NCBI GenBank assembly: GCA_903813345.2
Contig: CAIIXF020000008.1
Location: forward strand, 30,964,867 to 31,028,866
DNA from: Owenia fusiformis
Lineage: Eukaryota > Annelida > Polychaeta > Sabellida > Oweniidae
Reading direction: 5' to 3'
Length of the DNA stretch: 64,000 bases
Shown: in pieces, positions 52,051 to 63,910 of the stretch
Layout: the number at the start of each line of letters is the position of its first letter
Numbering within the stretch: the stretch's first letter is position 1
Translations under genes and position numbers: made by a program
The notes under the pieces: model-generated
Database searches by the model: none
Told to the model about the DNA's origin: nothing
What the model saw: only the letters and a program-made list of their open reading frames with translations

Positions 52051-55000
52051 ATGCGGCTGTTGATTCTAAATGTCCTTATACTCATAGAGATATGCAAATC
52101 TCAGGGTAAGTTAAAATAATTACAGTACCTAGACGAATCTTTAGTAGTTTTATTTATAAAAGTATTCATTAAAGGTTATGTCAGATCAAGCGAGCAATCT
52201 TAACAAAAAATGTCTAATGTCGATTTTCTAAATCCATAGTCCATACTTTATTTGGGGAGAATTTAAGATTTTTACATTAATATGTTCATTTCTTTATATG
52301 CGAGTATGCGGTCGCCATATTTACTATTTCACGCCTAACCATCGCGTAAGCAGGCGTCACCGTACAGCGTCAAAAAATACAGTAGTACAGTTTTCTGTAC
52401 GGTGACGAAAATTAACTGAGTTGAAGCAAAAACTATAATGAGGGTTTTAAAAAGATTAATTAGATGAAAATAAATACGATTTCGGGTGTAATGAAAACAG
52501 CATTCTCTCAGGAATGGTTTTAACTTTCTAATTTTGATAAAAGTTTTTCGAGTACTGCTCGGATTTTTTCTGACTGGATCGGCCCACATAATCGACTCGA
52601 GAGAAAAATTGTGTTTTTTTTCACTTTTCGTTTGGTTATTATTTTCCCTGTCGTCTGAGAGTATGGATTATTTTTATGAGAATATGTATTTGTTATCTAC
52701 ACATTTTAGAACAGATGAATATTCGGCAAATAATCATTCAGTGTATTTATTTAAAAAAGATCAGAACTGTACGGTGACGCATCAGCTGTACGGTGACGCT
52801 TCCTTAGATTTTATGAAGTGCTCTAAGCTTACTGTTCGAACAAGAGGTAAAGAAGCGTCAGATCTACATGTACATTATCACTGGTAAGTATCAAGCGAAG
52901 GTTACAGCCGTCACCTTCGCATTAAAGATGGCGGACAGGAAGTATTAATTTTTGATATTTTTAGTTTTCATGGAATTAACTATTTGAAAGTTGACGTAAT
53001 GCTTTGGTATCATTTGAACTAAATCAGGCTTTTCTCATATGACTAACACAGCCATCTTTACCCCATGCAAGATATTGCGTCTTTCATCCTAAAAAGTCAC
53101 AAGTGCAAGATGAGATTTACTTGTGACATCCCTTGTTTTAAAACATCAATAACATAGCAACATGAGAGTTTTTGGTTTCATGATCTTTACCGTATCATAC
53201 ATTTCCAGTAACCTTCCATTAAGCTGTGGAAGATATCGTTGAACTGTAGCGCCCATGCACTATATATGAACAAATGATCATACTCCAGAGTTTCCATTTC
53301 ATACAATCTTAGTCTCATTTAGTTCATCAAAGCATAGCGTCACCGTACAGCTGGTGCGTCACCGTACAAATTTGATCTTTTTAAATATACATAATGAATG
53401 GTTGTTTGCTGAATCTTCGCCCGTTCTAAAATGTGTAAGTAACAAATACATATTCTTATAAAAATAATCCATACTCTCAGACGGTAATAACCAAACAAAA
53501 TGTGAAAAAACAACCTTTTTTCACTCTGGTCGATTGTGTGGGCCGATTCACTCAGAAAAAATTCGAACAGTGCTCGTAAAACGTTTATCATAATCAGAAA
53601 GTTAAAACCATTTCTAAGAGAATGCTGTTTTTATTTCACATGAAATCGTATTAGTTTTCATCAAATTAATTTTTTTAAACCCTTGTCAGAGTTTTTGCTT
53701 CAAAGCAGTTAATTTGCGTTACCGTACAGAAAACTGTACTCCGCTATTTTTTGACGCTGTACGGTGACGCCTGCTTACGCGATGGTAAGGCGTGTATTTG
53801 ACACATTTGTGGCATATTGTGCACGTTGAATTTTACATAATTTCACCAATTGATAACATTGCAGCGGATCTTCTGGAAAATATACTAGAGATGGCAAAAA
53901 ATACATTGGAAGACAATTTTGCAAAAATGGATTGAAAATGTGCTAAATTCTTCAATTCATTTTTGGAGAGTAATATTAGTTGTGTTTGATTTTTAATGTG
54001 ATATCAGTATTGTGTTTCAAACAATGCGTTTACTTTAGATCCACCATTTGAATGTAAATTAAAAAAATGATTACTTTCTTATGAGTTTTAAAATTTCTAT
54101 TTTTAAGACTGAGTATTTAAAGAGACACTTCAAACACGATCCAACACCGAACGAAGTTCGAGTAAGGATATGGAAAAGTTGTCTATACCCTACCCCGTTC
54201 GACCGTCTGTAAAATGGTTTTGTTCAAACAATTTCAAATGCACCATCCATAGTCAAAAAAGGAATCGAGTATATTTTAAGAGCGAGTCTTTTAACATTCC
54301 CTTTCCCGACGTGAATATAAGAGGAAAATGTTGTCCCTGGTGACGGATAAGTAAGAGCATTTTTAAGGGGAAAACTGCAAATTAGCTTCGCCCCGGGACC
54401 TATACCTTGAATTTTATCACTGAAATAAATTCTTAGTAAGGATCATCCCATAAGAACAACTTGTGAAAATTTGGTGTATCGTCCCGAAGGGTATTACATA
54501 ATAGGGCTCCATATGGAGCCTATCATGGTGAAAATCGTCTATACATGTTATGTTGAAATCATATCATATTTCTTTTGTTGAGAAATAATATGATCATATA
54601 TATATGGAACGTCTTTCTAATGTCATTTCCTTGTTAATTTTAGAGACTGGTGGAAATAGCATAGAGTGTAAGTGCGAGTCAAGTGACGAATGTTCGATCA
54701 CAGAAGGTCCAGGTTATGGTTGCCAAAGTGATGACGAAGTACAATGTGACTGTTCAACATGCACTTGTAGTAGAGGTAATATGTTCAACATGCACTTGTA
54801 GTAAAGGTAATATGTTCAACATGTACTTGTAGTAAAGTTAATACGGGGCATCATTCTGTATTTGGCAAATTGAAACCATGGACATATGATAGAGGTCGTC
54901 CTTTTTGAACCAAATGAACCAAGTGCAACCTCCTGTTTAAGGACGTCCATTTTAACCAATTGGAAAGATAAATGGTCTAGAACGCCCTAGTGCGTGCAAT

Positions 55001-57291
55001 AACATTAAGTTGAAATAATTAATGCTGATATTAAATCTTGTGTACACGATGCAATCAAACCTTTAATTTTTGTAGGTTCAGAGGAATATTTATACCAAAG
55101 CTCTATTGAAGAAAACCTGCCATTTACTGACACTGAAATAGCAGATCTAAAAGCAGTCATAGGTGACAAGAAAGATGCTATCTTAGATGAAATAGTACCT
55201 GATATTTTGACACTTCTTCAAAGTTTTGGAGAATTCATGAACATCATCTATGAATGGGTGATGGGTTTACCCGGAACATGCACTGATATAAATGATATTT
55301 ATATAAATGTACAGGAACTGATAAATGGTACTAAAGCAATGCTGAAAAGACTCGAGGACTTTCGCAACAGCAAGACCAATTGGGAAGAAGTACATCTGCA
55401 GAAGTTAAACGACAAATTACATGAATTGCGAAAAATGGAGTTCCAATTAGATTTAGTACAAAGGAAGATTGAAGCAGGTACCATGTTTTAATTAACTGTA
55501 ATTGTATAAGAATAGCCTTTCGTATATCTATTATTTATTATATACGTTTAACCTTTAAAAGTCATTGTTATGCGTCTCATTGAATATGTGCTTTGGTAAA
55601 ATTGCATATCATTTTTTTGAAGAAATGGAAAAGTTCGAGTGCGTAACGGATGGCGATTGTCCATCCAATGCGGACTTGCCTGAACGTATACACTGCAAGT
55701 CTGATTGCATGTGTCACGAATGTAGAAATAACACAGATTGCAAACACCCAAAACCAAAATGTAACGAAAACAGTGATGACATCATGGTTTGTGGAGATCC
55801 TCATATTAAACAGACGATCCGAGGGACCGATCGTAGATTCTGCTATGATATCTATGGTGCTCCCGATTCGACATATTTGTACCTCCATGATGATGATTTT
55901 GGTAAGATTAGTAGGAATAACGACATGGTTCACATTTTCTAATGACAATCGTAACAACACGAGCTTCTATATTGTGTAAACCCTATGAACCACATTGTTA
56001 TGACTATGTGGACATGAACAATTCTTATTCTATTCAAGCACAAAAATGAAGTGTTCTAATATCATAATATGTGTATATATATGATTGTCGAAATAAGTGA
56101 TAAAATGAAACCAAAATTGAACATTATTTGCAATGGACGTTTACGTCGCGTGTAACGCTTAAATGTCATCAATGTTAAACGTTTTGTTGAACGTCCAATT
56201 TTTAGCGTTTATTTGTATGCCTTTTTGTGATAATTTTAAAGTTGTCCTTTTCCCTCATGAATGCTTACATATGCATTAACTTCCTTGGAATGCTTCTAAC
56301 AATATTGTCATCCGATCTAGGGATAACCTTCGTATATTGATACTAATCAGTTTTATTAGACTCGTTTATGTGTTTCAGATGTTCGTTCCACATTGATAAG
56401 TGTCGTTGCAAATGATGGAGAACTTGCAAAATATGTTGGGAGTATTCGAATAACCAAAGGACGTGTTGTAATAAGAATTGATCCTTATTATGTCCGTGTT
56501 GATGATAATGGAAAGGTGACGAGACAACAATGGAAATACGGTGAACTGAAATTTGACAATGGCCATGAAATGGTTGTATTCGACAGTGATACAACTTTGA
56601 AGGTGGTACTTGGTGATGGGAAATTTATTGATGTATGGAGACACGATAATTTTATGAGCTTTGATATAACGGAGCTGTCTGGCCTATCGAACTCTGCTAC
56701 TGGCATAATGGGTAAGATATAGATACATATAGAATATTTCAAATGATGTGGGATAAATTAGAAATCCAGTTTTAAAGTCCATGGAATTCAAAGGGTCAAC
56801 CTACATTCGCAAAGCTATTGCCATGATACATAAAACTCAATAGTTCACGTTATCAGGAGAAAACTATTGCTGATTCCGATCCCTATTTCAAAAAATATTT
56901 CATTATGGTCGTATTCGTCCGACAGACTATGCTAAATAATGAGAGTAACAGTGATATGAAAGATTATGGAGCATGACCGGTCATTATAAAATGAGTAAGT
57001 TTATAATGCAAACAAAGATGACTGTTCATACATATTTTTTTTACATAAATGCGTTTTTGTGTTTAAGGTTCTATCGGAGTGAATGCTGTGTTCAAACCAA
57101 ATGACGGAGATAATGAGACTGGGACGCTTGACTGGCAGGGGAGTTCTATCCCTCTGATCAAAGCAAAGTACTGCTGGAAAATCGAACAGAAATTCGAAGA
57201 TCAATTCACAAAATTACTTGATACATTCAAAGTCGACAAATCTGTAAACGATGCTTTTCATGCTGTTGCTGATGAACAACATAGAAGTTAA
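52051..57291 (+). CDS. Secreted protein with ITIH C-terminal-like domain
   Basis: Six exons (52051-52105, 54644-54775, 55076-55477, 55623-55901, 56379-56711, 57068-57291), all joined in phase 1, give 474 residues. A signal peptide (MRLLILNVLILIEICKS) is followed by cysteine-rich module 1 (CKCESSDEC, CDCSTCTC). A ~130-residue helical segment and cysteine-rich module 2 (CVTDGDCP, CKSDCMCHECRNNTDC) come next. The C-terminal half opens CGDPHI...FCYDIYG and runs through KYVGSIRI, GKFIDVWRHDNFMSFDI, SGLSNSATGIMG and KYCWKI. That order resembles the C-terminal domain of inter-alpha-trypsin inhibitor heavy chains (GDPHF, CF(D/N)I, tGLlGQF, CW). The VIT and vWA domains of true heavy chains are absent. 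It is likely an extracellular-matrix, mucus or plasma protein; function is inferred. A poly(A) signal lies at 57519-57524. A von Willebrand D-like origin is the alternative. Confidence 0.83.
52330..53793. mobile_element. Foldback element with CACCGTACAG-rich arms
   Basis: The left arm 52330-52799 and right arm 53336-53793 are inverted copies; the outer ends are CACGCCTAACCATCGCGTAAG and CTTACGCGATGGTAAGGCGTG. GCGTCACCGTACAGC-type motifs lie at both ends of each arm (about 52353, 52395, 52768, 52786 and their mirror positions). The ~535-base centre includes a copy of the dispersed repeat of 25035-25225. It sits in intron 1 of the ITIH-like gene and has no transposase. Confidence 0.8.
52880..53045 (+). 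repeat. Dispersed repeat inside the foldback
   Basis: It begins GCGAAGGTTACAGCCGTCAC and continues AAGATGGCGGACAGG and TTTTGATATTTTTAGTTTTC, ending near AACTAAATCAGGCTT. It is the plus-strand counterpart of 25035-25225. Confidence 0.6.
54749..54842 (+). repeat. 31-bp triplication of an exon end and splice donor
   Basis: The unit TGTTCAACATGCACTTGTAG with TAGAGGTAATA occurs three times. The first copy is the end of exon 2 of the ITIH-like gene with its donor (AGAG|GTAATA). Copy 2 keeps a donor (AAAGGTAATA). In copy 3 it is destroyed (AAAGTTAATA). The unit is not a multiple of three, so copy 2's donor would shift the frame. Confidence 0.85.
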
Positions 57292-58289
57292 ATTGAGGGT
57301 GGTGATTTTGACAAATACATAATATATTTACGATTAGACATTTGGACTAGTTCAGTTTTAATAATTGGTATATAAACAAACTCAGTGTTACAGCAACACC
57401 CATGCCTTTTTTTGTTAATAATGGTTATAGAAATGAAAAAAACATATGTCCTCAAGTATATTTGTGATTTGTCTTAATCTTACCTGTAATTATTACTGAA
57501 TGATGTAGATTCTGTCAAAATAAAACACAGCAAGAAAAGGAAAACATCTAAGAGTACACCACCAACAAAGAAAATAATCCCAACTGTCCTAAATCATATA
57601 GTCCAGGAAAATTCACCAAAAATACAGTTTGACCCGTCCCATCGGTTTAGCAGGCTGAAATTTGGCATACTTGTAGAGGAAGATATAACTATTTGTGAAT
57701 GGCTAATGCCTAAAATATGTCCCTTTGACTTTTTTATTAAGCAGATACCATGGCAACCAATGTTAAAACAACATTTAAAATGAAAAATATTAGAAAACAA
57801 CATAACTTTATTCTACTTTGTACATTTGACCTCAAATTAGGTTTAAATGAAAGGTATTTCAGTTTTCTTTATGACAGAAACATTACTATCTAATTTATCT
57901 CATTTGCACATATATTGTGATGTCATACCTGTCTTTTTTCATTGTTTTTTTCATAGTTTTGAAATATTTTTAATGCATATAGAGCCATTGAGCATCAGAT
58001 CTGATTGAATATTTTTACTTAAACGCTCGTGTGTGAACATAACACGGCTGATATTACTAGTAATGTTTTAAGACAATATCCCTTGGAATTTTCTTGTTAA
58101 ATAGTTTCCATGGTAACCAATTAAAAAAACATTGAAAATATAGAAAACAACATAGCTTTGGCATATCTTGTCCGTTTGATCCCAACTGATAAGGTAAGAC
58201 GAAATGTATTGCAGTTCTCTATATATTAAGAACATTACTAACTAACGTTTCCTATTTGCAAATCTACTATGGCGTCATAACTATAATTT
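57292..58289. other. 3' flank and spacer
   Basis: The poly(A) signal of the ITIH-like gene is at 57519-57524. Beyond it two diverged blocks share a GGTAACCAAT(T/G)-type and GAAAACAACAT(A)-type order (about 57740-57870 and 58100-58230), suggesting an old duplication. No gene is seen. Confidence 0.4.
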
Positions 58290-59245
58290 ATTAGATATTA
58301 ATAGCCCTTATTGATTCCCTGGTGTCTAGACGATACTCTAATAGCCACTATTAGTTATTAAATAGCCCTTATTGTTTCCTTCGAATTCCTGGGCGATACT
58401 CTTAGACTATCAGTTCTTTAATAGCCCTTATTGATTGCCAAGAATGCCCAGGCGATACTCTAATAGCCACTACAGTGTATAAGTTCTTTAATAGGCCTAT
58501 TGATTCCCTAGAATGCCCATGTGATACTCTAATAGGCACTTTAAGTTTCTTAATAGCCCTTATTGATTCCCTAGAATTCCCGGTTGATACTCCACTAGTT
58601 CTTTGACAGTACATATTGATTGCCTAGAATGCCCGGGCGATACTCTAATAGCCACTATTAGTTCTTCAATAGGCCTTATTGATTCCCTAGAATGCACATG
58701 TGATACTCTAATAGCAACTTAAAGTTCCTTAATAGCCCTTACTGACTCCCTAGAATGCCAAGATGATGCTCTTATAGACACTTTAAGTACCTTAATAGCC
58801 CTTACTGATTCCCTAGAATGCCCAAGTGATACTCTAATAGCCACTCTTAGTTCCTAACTAGCCCTTATTGAGTCCCTACACTGCCACTGATACTCTGATA
58901 ACCATTGTAGGCCTAATTGGTTCCCTAGAACGCCAGGTGATACTCTATAGCCACTTTAAGTTCTTTGATAGCCCTTAGTGATTCTCATATTGGTTCCTAA
59001 ATAGCCCCTAGTGATTCCTTAATGTGACCTGGTTGTACATTAATAGCCCCAATTAGTTACTAGATAGCCCTTAGTGATCCCCTATATGCTTTGGTTATGC
59101 ATCAATAGTCTCAATTGCGTCCTTAGTAGCCCTTAGTTGTTTCTTAGTATGTCCTAGTGGTATTTAGTAGCCTTTATTGATTCCTTAGTAGCCCTTATTT
59201 ATTCCATAGTATGCCCTGGTTGTGCTTGAATAGCTCTGATTAGAA
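58290..59245. repeat. ~65-bp minisatellite array
   Basis: Roughly a dozen or more diverged units share TTCTTTAATAGCCCTTATTG, ATTCCCTAGAATGCCC and GATACTCTAATAGCCACT. Units toward the right are shorter and more decayed. Open frames in it (for example 58402-58614, minus) follow the repeat and are not genes. Confidence 0.85.
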
Positions 59246-59252
59246 CAAATGT

Positions 59253-60270
59253 TTTTATTACTTAGGTGGTTCAGCGTTTTGCAGTTGATGCCATAACTTC
59301 AAGGAAAATATGACTTTTGCAATGAAACTTGGTACACATATGTGTTATATATTCATACATTATATAGTAAAATTTGGGACCTCAATTCTGATTGGTTCTT
59401 GAGATATGGTTGCTATGAAAAATAGGACTTTTACAATGAAACTTGGTACACATATGTGTTATACATTTATACATTATATGTTAAAATTTGGTTCTTGAGA
59501 TATGGTTGCTATGGTAACCAGAGTGGTGGGTACCATGTTCAACCCGAAATTACGTTTTTCCAAATAGTTTTCTAGCTTGAATAAACTCTTTGTAAAGTGG
59601 CAATTAGCAAGTGTAAGTGTCTTTGGGTGGCTAATTTTCTTCAAATTCTTCAATTTTTCTAATTGTCTCTATGACATCACAATAGACAAGTGACACGATA
59701 AGTTCCTTTGTGATGTATACTGTCCAAAACCCAATTGAAAAATTGAGATGGAAAAGTGAGGAAATTTTGAATTTTTTTTCAAAAATTTTCAAAATGGCAG
59801 ATGTTTCTACACCAACCAAATTGATGAAATGGAAGCATAGAAATCTGATACAGTGCATGGTTGAAAATGGCAAGACTTTGCAAGAGACTTATGAACTGGT
59901 TCAGGGAACATTTGGAAATGATGCCAAAACGCATCCAGAAATTGCCTAGATGCTGCAAGACGCGCTTCCTTTGGCTCCACTGTGAGAAATTTGGAACCCA
60001 CTTTGCTGCAACATACCGCTTTTTCAAGATCTTTGTGACAATTGTATGGCAGTAATTCAAGCAAGAAAACTATTTGGAAAAACGTAATTTCGTGTTGAAC
60101 ATGGTACCCACCACTCTGGTTACCATAGCAACCATATCTCAAGAACCAAATTTTAACATATAATGTATAAATGTATAACACATATGTGTACCAAGTTTCA
60201 TTGTAAAAGTCCTATTTTTCTTGAAGTTATGGCATCAACTGCAAAACATTTTGAACCACCTAAGTAATAA
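59253..60270. mobile_element. Foldback element enclosing a mariner transposase fragment
   Basis: The left arm 59253-59585 and right arm 60058-60270 are inverted copies (TTATTACTTAGGTGGTTCA / TTGAACCACCTAAGTAATAA at the ends; CGAAATTACGTTTTTCCAAA inside). The left arm has a ~110-base internal duplication, which explains its extra length. On the plus strand 59794-59949 encodes MADVSTPTKLMKWKHRN, then ENGKTLQETYELVQGTFGND. This fits the N-terminal helix-turn-helix of mariner-type transposases. The frame stops soon after, and no catalytic domain remains. Confidence 0.65.
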
Positions 60271-61976
60271 TTAATAATCCAACGTGAAAAGTGTCTAACA
60301 CCACTCTCCCCACCATTCAAGTACCAATATAACAATCCATCCAAGACCATAATACCAAGGGCCATTTCATTTATACTGAAGTCATTACAAATTATAATTC
60401 CTATTGAAGAATAATTACAAAATTGATAGTCAATACTCATCACATTATTTTATTATTTGTAGACACTAGCATACACACAAGAGTCACACAAGCTCTCAGC
60501 CTCAATAATAATGTAGGACAGACAAAAATCAATATCAAAGTCCTTTAGTGAATAAAAATGGTCAATATCCATCCGCAGGAGAAAACTCTGACTGGTTTCA
60601 ATGCCTATTTCTCAAACATTTCTGCCATAGTCGGGACCACCTTTAAAAGTGCCAAATGAAAATGTTGTGAGTTCATTACCAATCTTAACCTATTCTGACA
60701 GTAGCAAAGTTTCAAAATTAATGATTTGTATTTGTAAAGCCTAGAAAGGAATTATAAAAGCTTCTTAAAATATAACCTTGGCCCAAGATTTCTTTTAGTA
60801 AATATTATCTCTTGACTTAAAATCTAAATATTTTGAGTATGCCCTGCTATATCTAATAAGCTAATTTCTCATGTTCTAAAAGTTTCATGAAGATAAATGA
60901 AAGAAAACAAAAATTATAGCAAAATTAGCAATACTTATTGAACACCCTGTATCATCAATTCCTACCAGGAAGGACCATGTTGGTAATACGATTGACAACA
61001 AAAGAACGCGCATCTGTACATCCCCAGAGAGAACGAGAATCGAATGAACAATGAAGGGTTTAGCCCCTATGTTAGTCTTAAAAGATACAAACATACATAG
61101 ATATGTAATATGCTTTAATGGTTCCATCACACACATCCGCCGTGTCTTCGACATGTCATATTCACCTGCAAAGGGTTGCGACTATATACTGATCAATGAT
61201 GCGCTTCATCTATTTCCTGACCTCAGCTCTAGTGATTTATCATGGTTCCTTTTGACTATTTTTATTGACTTTTAAACCAAAAATTTGTAATAATTGCATG
61301 AACAAAATAGGATTTTTTATTATAATTTCTCTTCAGTTTACCCCCTGGTGATGAAAGGGCTAATTATTCAACGTTGTAACCAGTTAACCTTTGTCAGCAG
61401 ACTAGATCCGTAAAGCTGACACTCACACCTTTTTGATTTAGTTTTCATTTTGGAGCGGAGCGAATACCTTGCCAACTTGATCCTTTCAAAACATTTCATT
61501 GAAAATATGTTATTTAGTGATTTCCTATCTTTTGATGATTTTGTAGAAAATATTTTGCAATGTATGAAAAGAATTTAAGCCCAAGACTCAATGCATTGGG
61601 TAATGAGTATTCATTTCGGGCGTTGTTTCCTAAAATTGATTCGATGCTCCGCATCCCGTGCAAATTTTGGAAAGCAACGCCTTCAAGGAATTGTCATTCC
61701 ACATTTCACTAAGCCTAGTGCTTAAATCCTTAAACCATGATTATATAAATCAATATGTACTAACACGTAATCATGTTTAAAAATCTTCATACATGTGGTA
61801 GATATAAAAATTACTAAGCTCAGGCATGACAACGTGTACTAAAAGCCATGTTTAATTACTCTTAAATAACACTAAAACTGTTAAACTTGCATGACAAAAT
61901 GATACATTTTTTTATTTTGCAAATATTTTTATAATATTTTTCACATGATTATTTAGTTGAAGGCTAAATGAGAACC
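60271..61976. other. Intergenic sequence without supported gene
   Basis: No coding region is supported. A mariner-like inner end (GAACACCCTGTATCATC) occurs near 60938. The segment just before 61977 is the likely promoter/5' UTR of the signal-peptide exon there. Confidence 0.4.
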
Positions 61977-62022
61977 ATGCGGTCGCTGATCCTACTAGTC
62001 CTTTCAATTGGAATATGGAAAG
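61977..62022 (+). CDS. Signal-peptide exon of a third secreted-protein gene
   Basis: A 46-base exon encodes MRSLILLVLSIGIWK and ends AAAG|GTGAGT in phase 1. Its start (ATGCGGTCGCTGATCCTACT) closely resembles that of the exon at 52051 (ATGCGGCTGTTGATTCTAAA), and both are preceded by similar short leaders (ATTTAGTTGAAG / GTTTAGTTGGATG). It is therefore probably the first exon of a paralogue. The rest would lie to the right of the window. A broken LINE begins within about 30 bases of the donor, so the gene may be intact with a LINE in intron 1, or may be dead. Confidence 0.55.
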
Positions 62023-62049
62023 GTGAGTTAAATAAAACATTTTAAACGG

Positions 62050-63741
62050 CGAAACAATTTGAAATCCATATCACGGAAAGATCGGAGATTATTGGCTTCA
62101 TTTTATCAAATGCCTATTACTACAGCAGTAACAGAAAAACAGCAAAAACTTGACTACGACAATAATGTTACGGAAAGCCTTCTTAGTTCCGCAATTACAT
62201 CCAAATCTTACTGGTCGCTCATTAAACAACTCCTCGGTAAACGTTTTTGCAATTCCTTTCCGGCAATGTTTGACCTCGAAAAGATACCCCAGTACATAGC
62301 AACCTAGAACAAACATAGCAACCTATAACAAACTACATTCTTCAAAATTTTGAAAATGGTCTCGATGTTAGAGCAATATTTTTGGACATTCAATCAGCCT
62401 TCGACAAAGTCCCTCATGTACTCCTTCTTCAGAAACTAAAATCCTACGGTATCCCAAAATCACTAATTGACCTTTTTCAATCTTACCTCACAAACAGAAC
62501 AATTAAAATTAAGATCAATGATGAATTGTCTAGGTCTAGTAAAGTCGGTCAAATCAACTCTGGAGTCCCCCAAGGCTCAATATGGGGACCGATTTTCTTT
62601 TTGTTATATCTTAATGACACAACAGACGACTTAAACTCAAAATGTTTTATCTATGCGGACGACACATCACATCACCAGAAATGGGGACTACCATTTGCAC
62701 CACAAAAAAAGTCACGAATTGATATTTAAAACAAATAGACCAATTGAGAGAACATATCCAAACTTTGTTTTCAATGACACTCCAATAGATCAAATTAAAC
62801 ATCATAAGCACCTCGGTCTAATTCTTGATGAAAAGTTAACTTTCAAAACCCATATTGAATATCTAGAAGGTAAATTCCACTTATGGCACTTAAGCATAGA
62901 TTAAATTCCAAACACTTGGAAAAAATTTACTCTTCCTTTATCCTGTCCCATCTGGACTATTGTGTTATCATTTACGACGCTGCTCCAGCTACCATCCTAG
63001 ACCAGTTAGACAAGCTACATTATAGGGCAGCTGTTATTTGTTCTGGTGTAATGCAAGGTGCAAGCACCGAAAAAACCTTGAAAATTGGGGTAATCTTCAA
63101 AATAGACGGGATGAACATAAATTGCGTGTTATGTTCAAGATTCAAAACAATTTGGTACCATCTTACGTAAAGCGGATTTTTGAACGATATAAATCACCTC
63201 AGACGAGAGTTCTTAGAATAACCAACGACTACAAAGTACCAGCCTCAATTAGTAAAAAATGGAAACGGGAACAGTTTGCTCAATGATAACTTGGTGGAAC
63301 CGTCTTCCTAGAGACCATAAGGAAACGAACAGCTTCTCACTTTTCAAAAAACAACTAAACAATCATCTCACTAATAACATGGAACCTACAATTTCAACCT
63401 CCTACATACAGAATCTTGATAGAAAAGACGAAATTGTACTAAATAAGATAAGAGTAAATCGATATTTTAAATCCAATCTTTTTGACCATAATTTCTCTTT
63501 CATTAACGATCCATATTGTGACCGTGGGGCTCGAGAGACAGCACAACATAAACTCTTGTCCTGCCCTCTGAGAGAAACAAATGCGTTAGCGGTGGTTAAA
63601 CATGAACCAAACTTAGATGTAACTAAATACAAAACATTAAAAAATAAGACAAATTTCCTACTTTTTGGCGACAAGGATCTGACAAATGAAAACAATTCCA
63701 AAATCTTCAAGGCAGTTATAAACCTCATTAAACACAATTAA
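62050..63741 (+). pseudogene. Broken LINE reverse transcriptase (CR1/Jockey-like)
   Basis: Fragments of one non-LTR retrotransposon ORF2 follow in order in different frames. They are a pre-RT linker (62059-62307), RT core (62382-62729, with FLDIQSAFDKVPH, SGVPQGS.WGPIFFLLYLND and YADD), a post-RT part with a deletion after YADD (62653-62904), the thumb/connection (62883-63170, HLDYC; 63038-63286), and a C-terminal tail with a Cys-His cluster (63259-63741, ARETAQHKLLSCPL). The endonuclease domain is missing, so it is 5'-truncated. The frameshifts make it non-autonomous. Confidence 0.88.
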
Positions 63742-63910
63742 ACAATCGAGAACAGTAATTCAATTTTAGGGCATCAACGGGGGTAAAGACAGGTAGTAAA
63801 ACAGATTGTATTTAAATTTTATATATTAGTAATACTAACTATGAATATGACTGATTTAAAGAAATAAATGAGTATTTATTAAAAGCGAACTACAGCAGTA
63901 CAGTACAGTA

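Noticed and set aside
55577-55979. ORFs of 109-127 codons around exon 4 of the ITIH-like gene
   Set aside because: Other-frame shadows of the exon 55623-55901.
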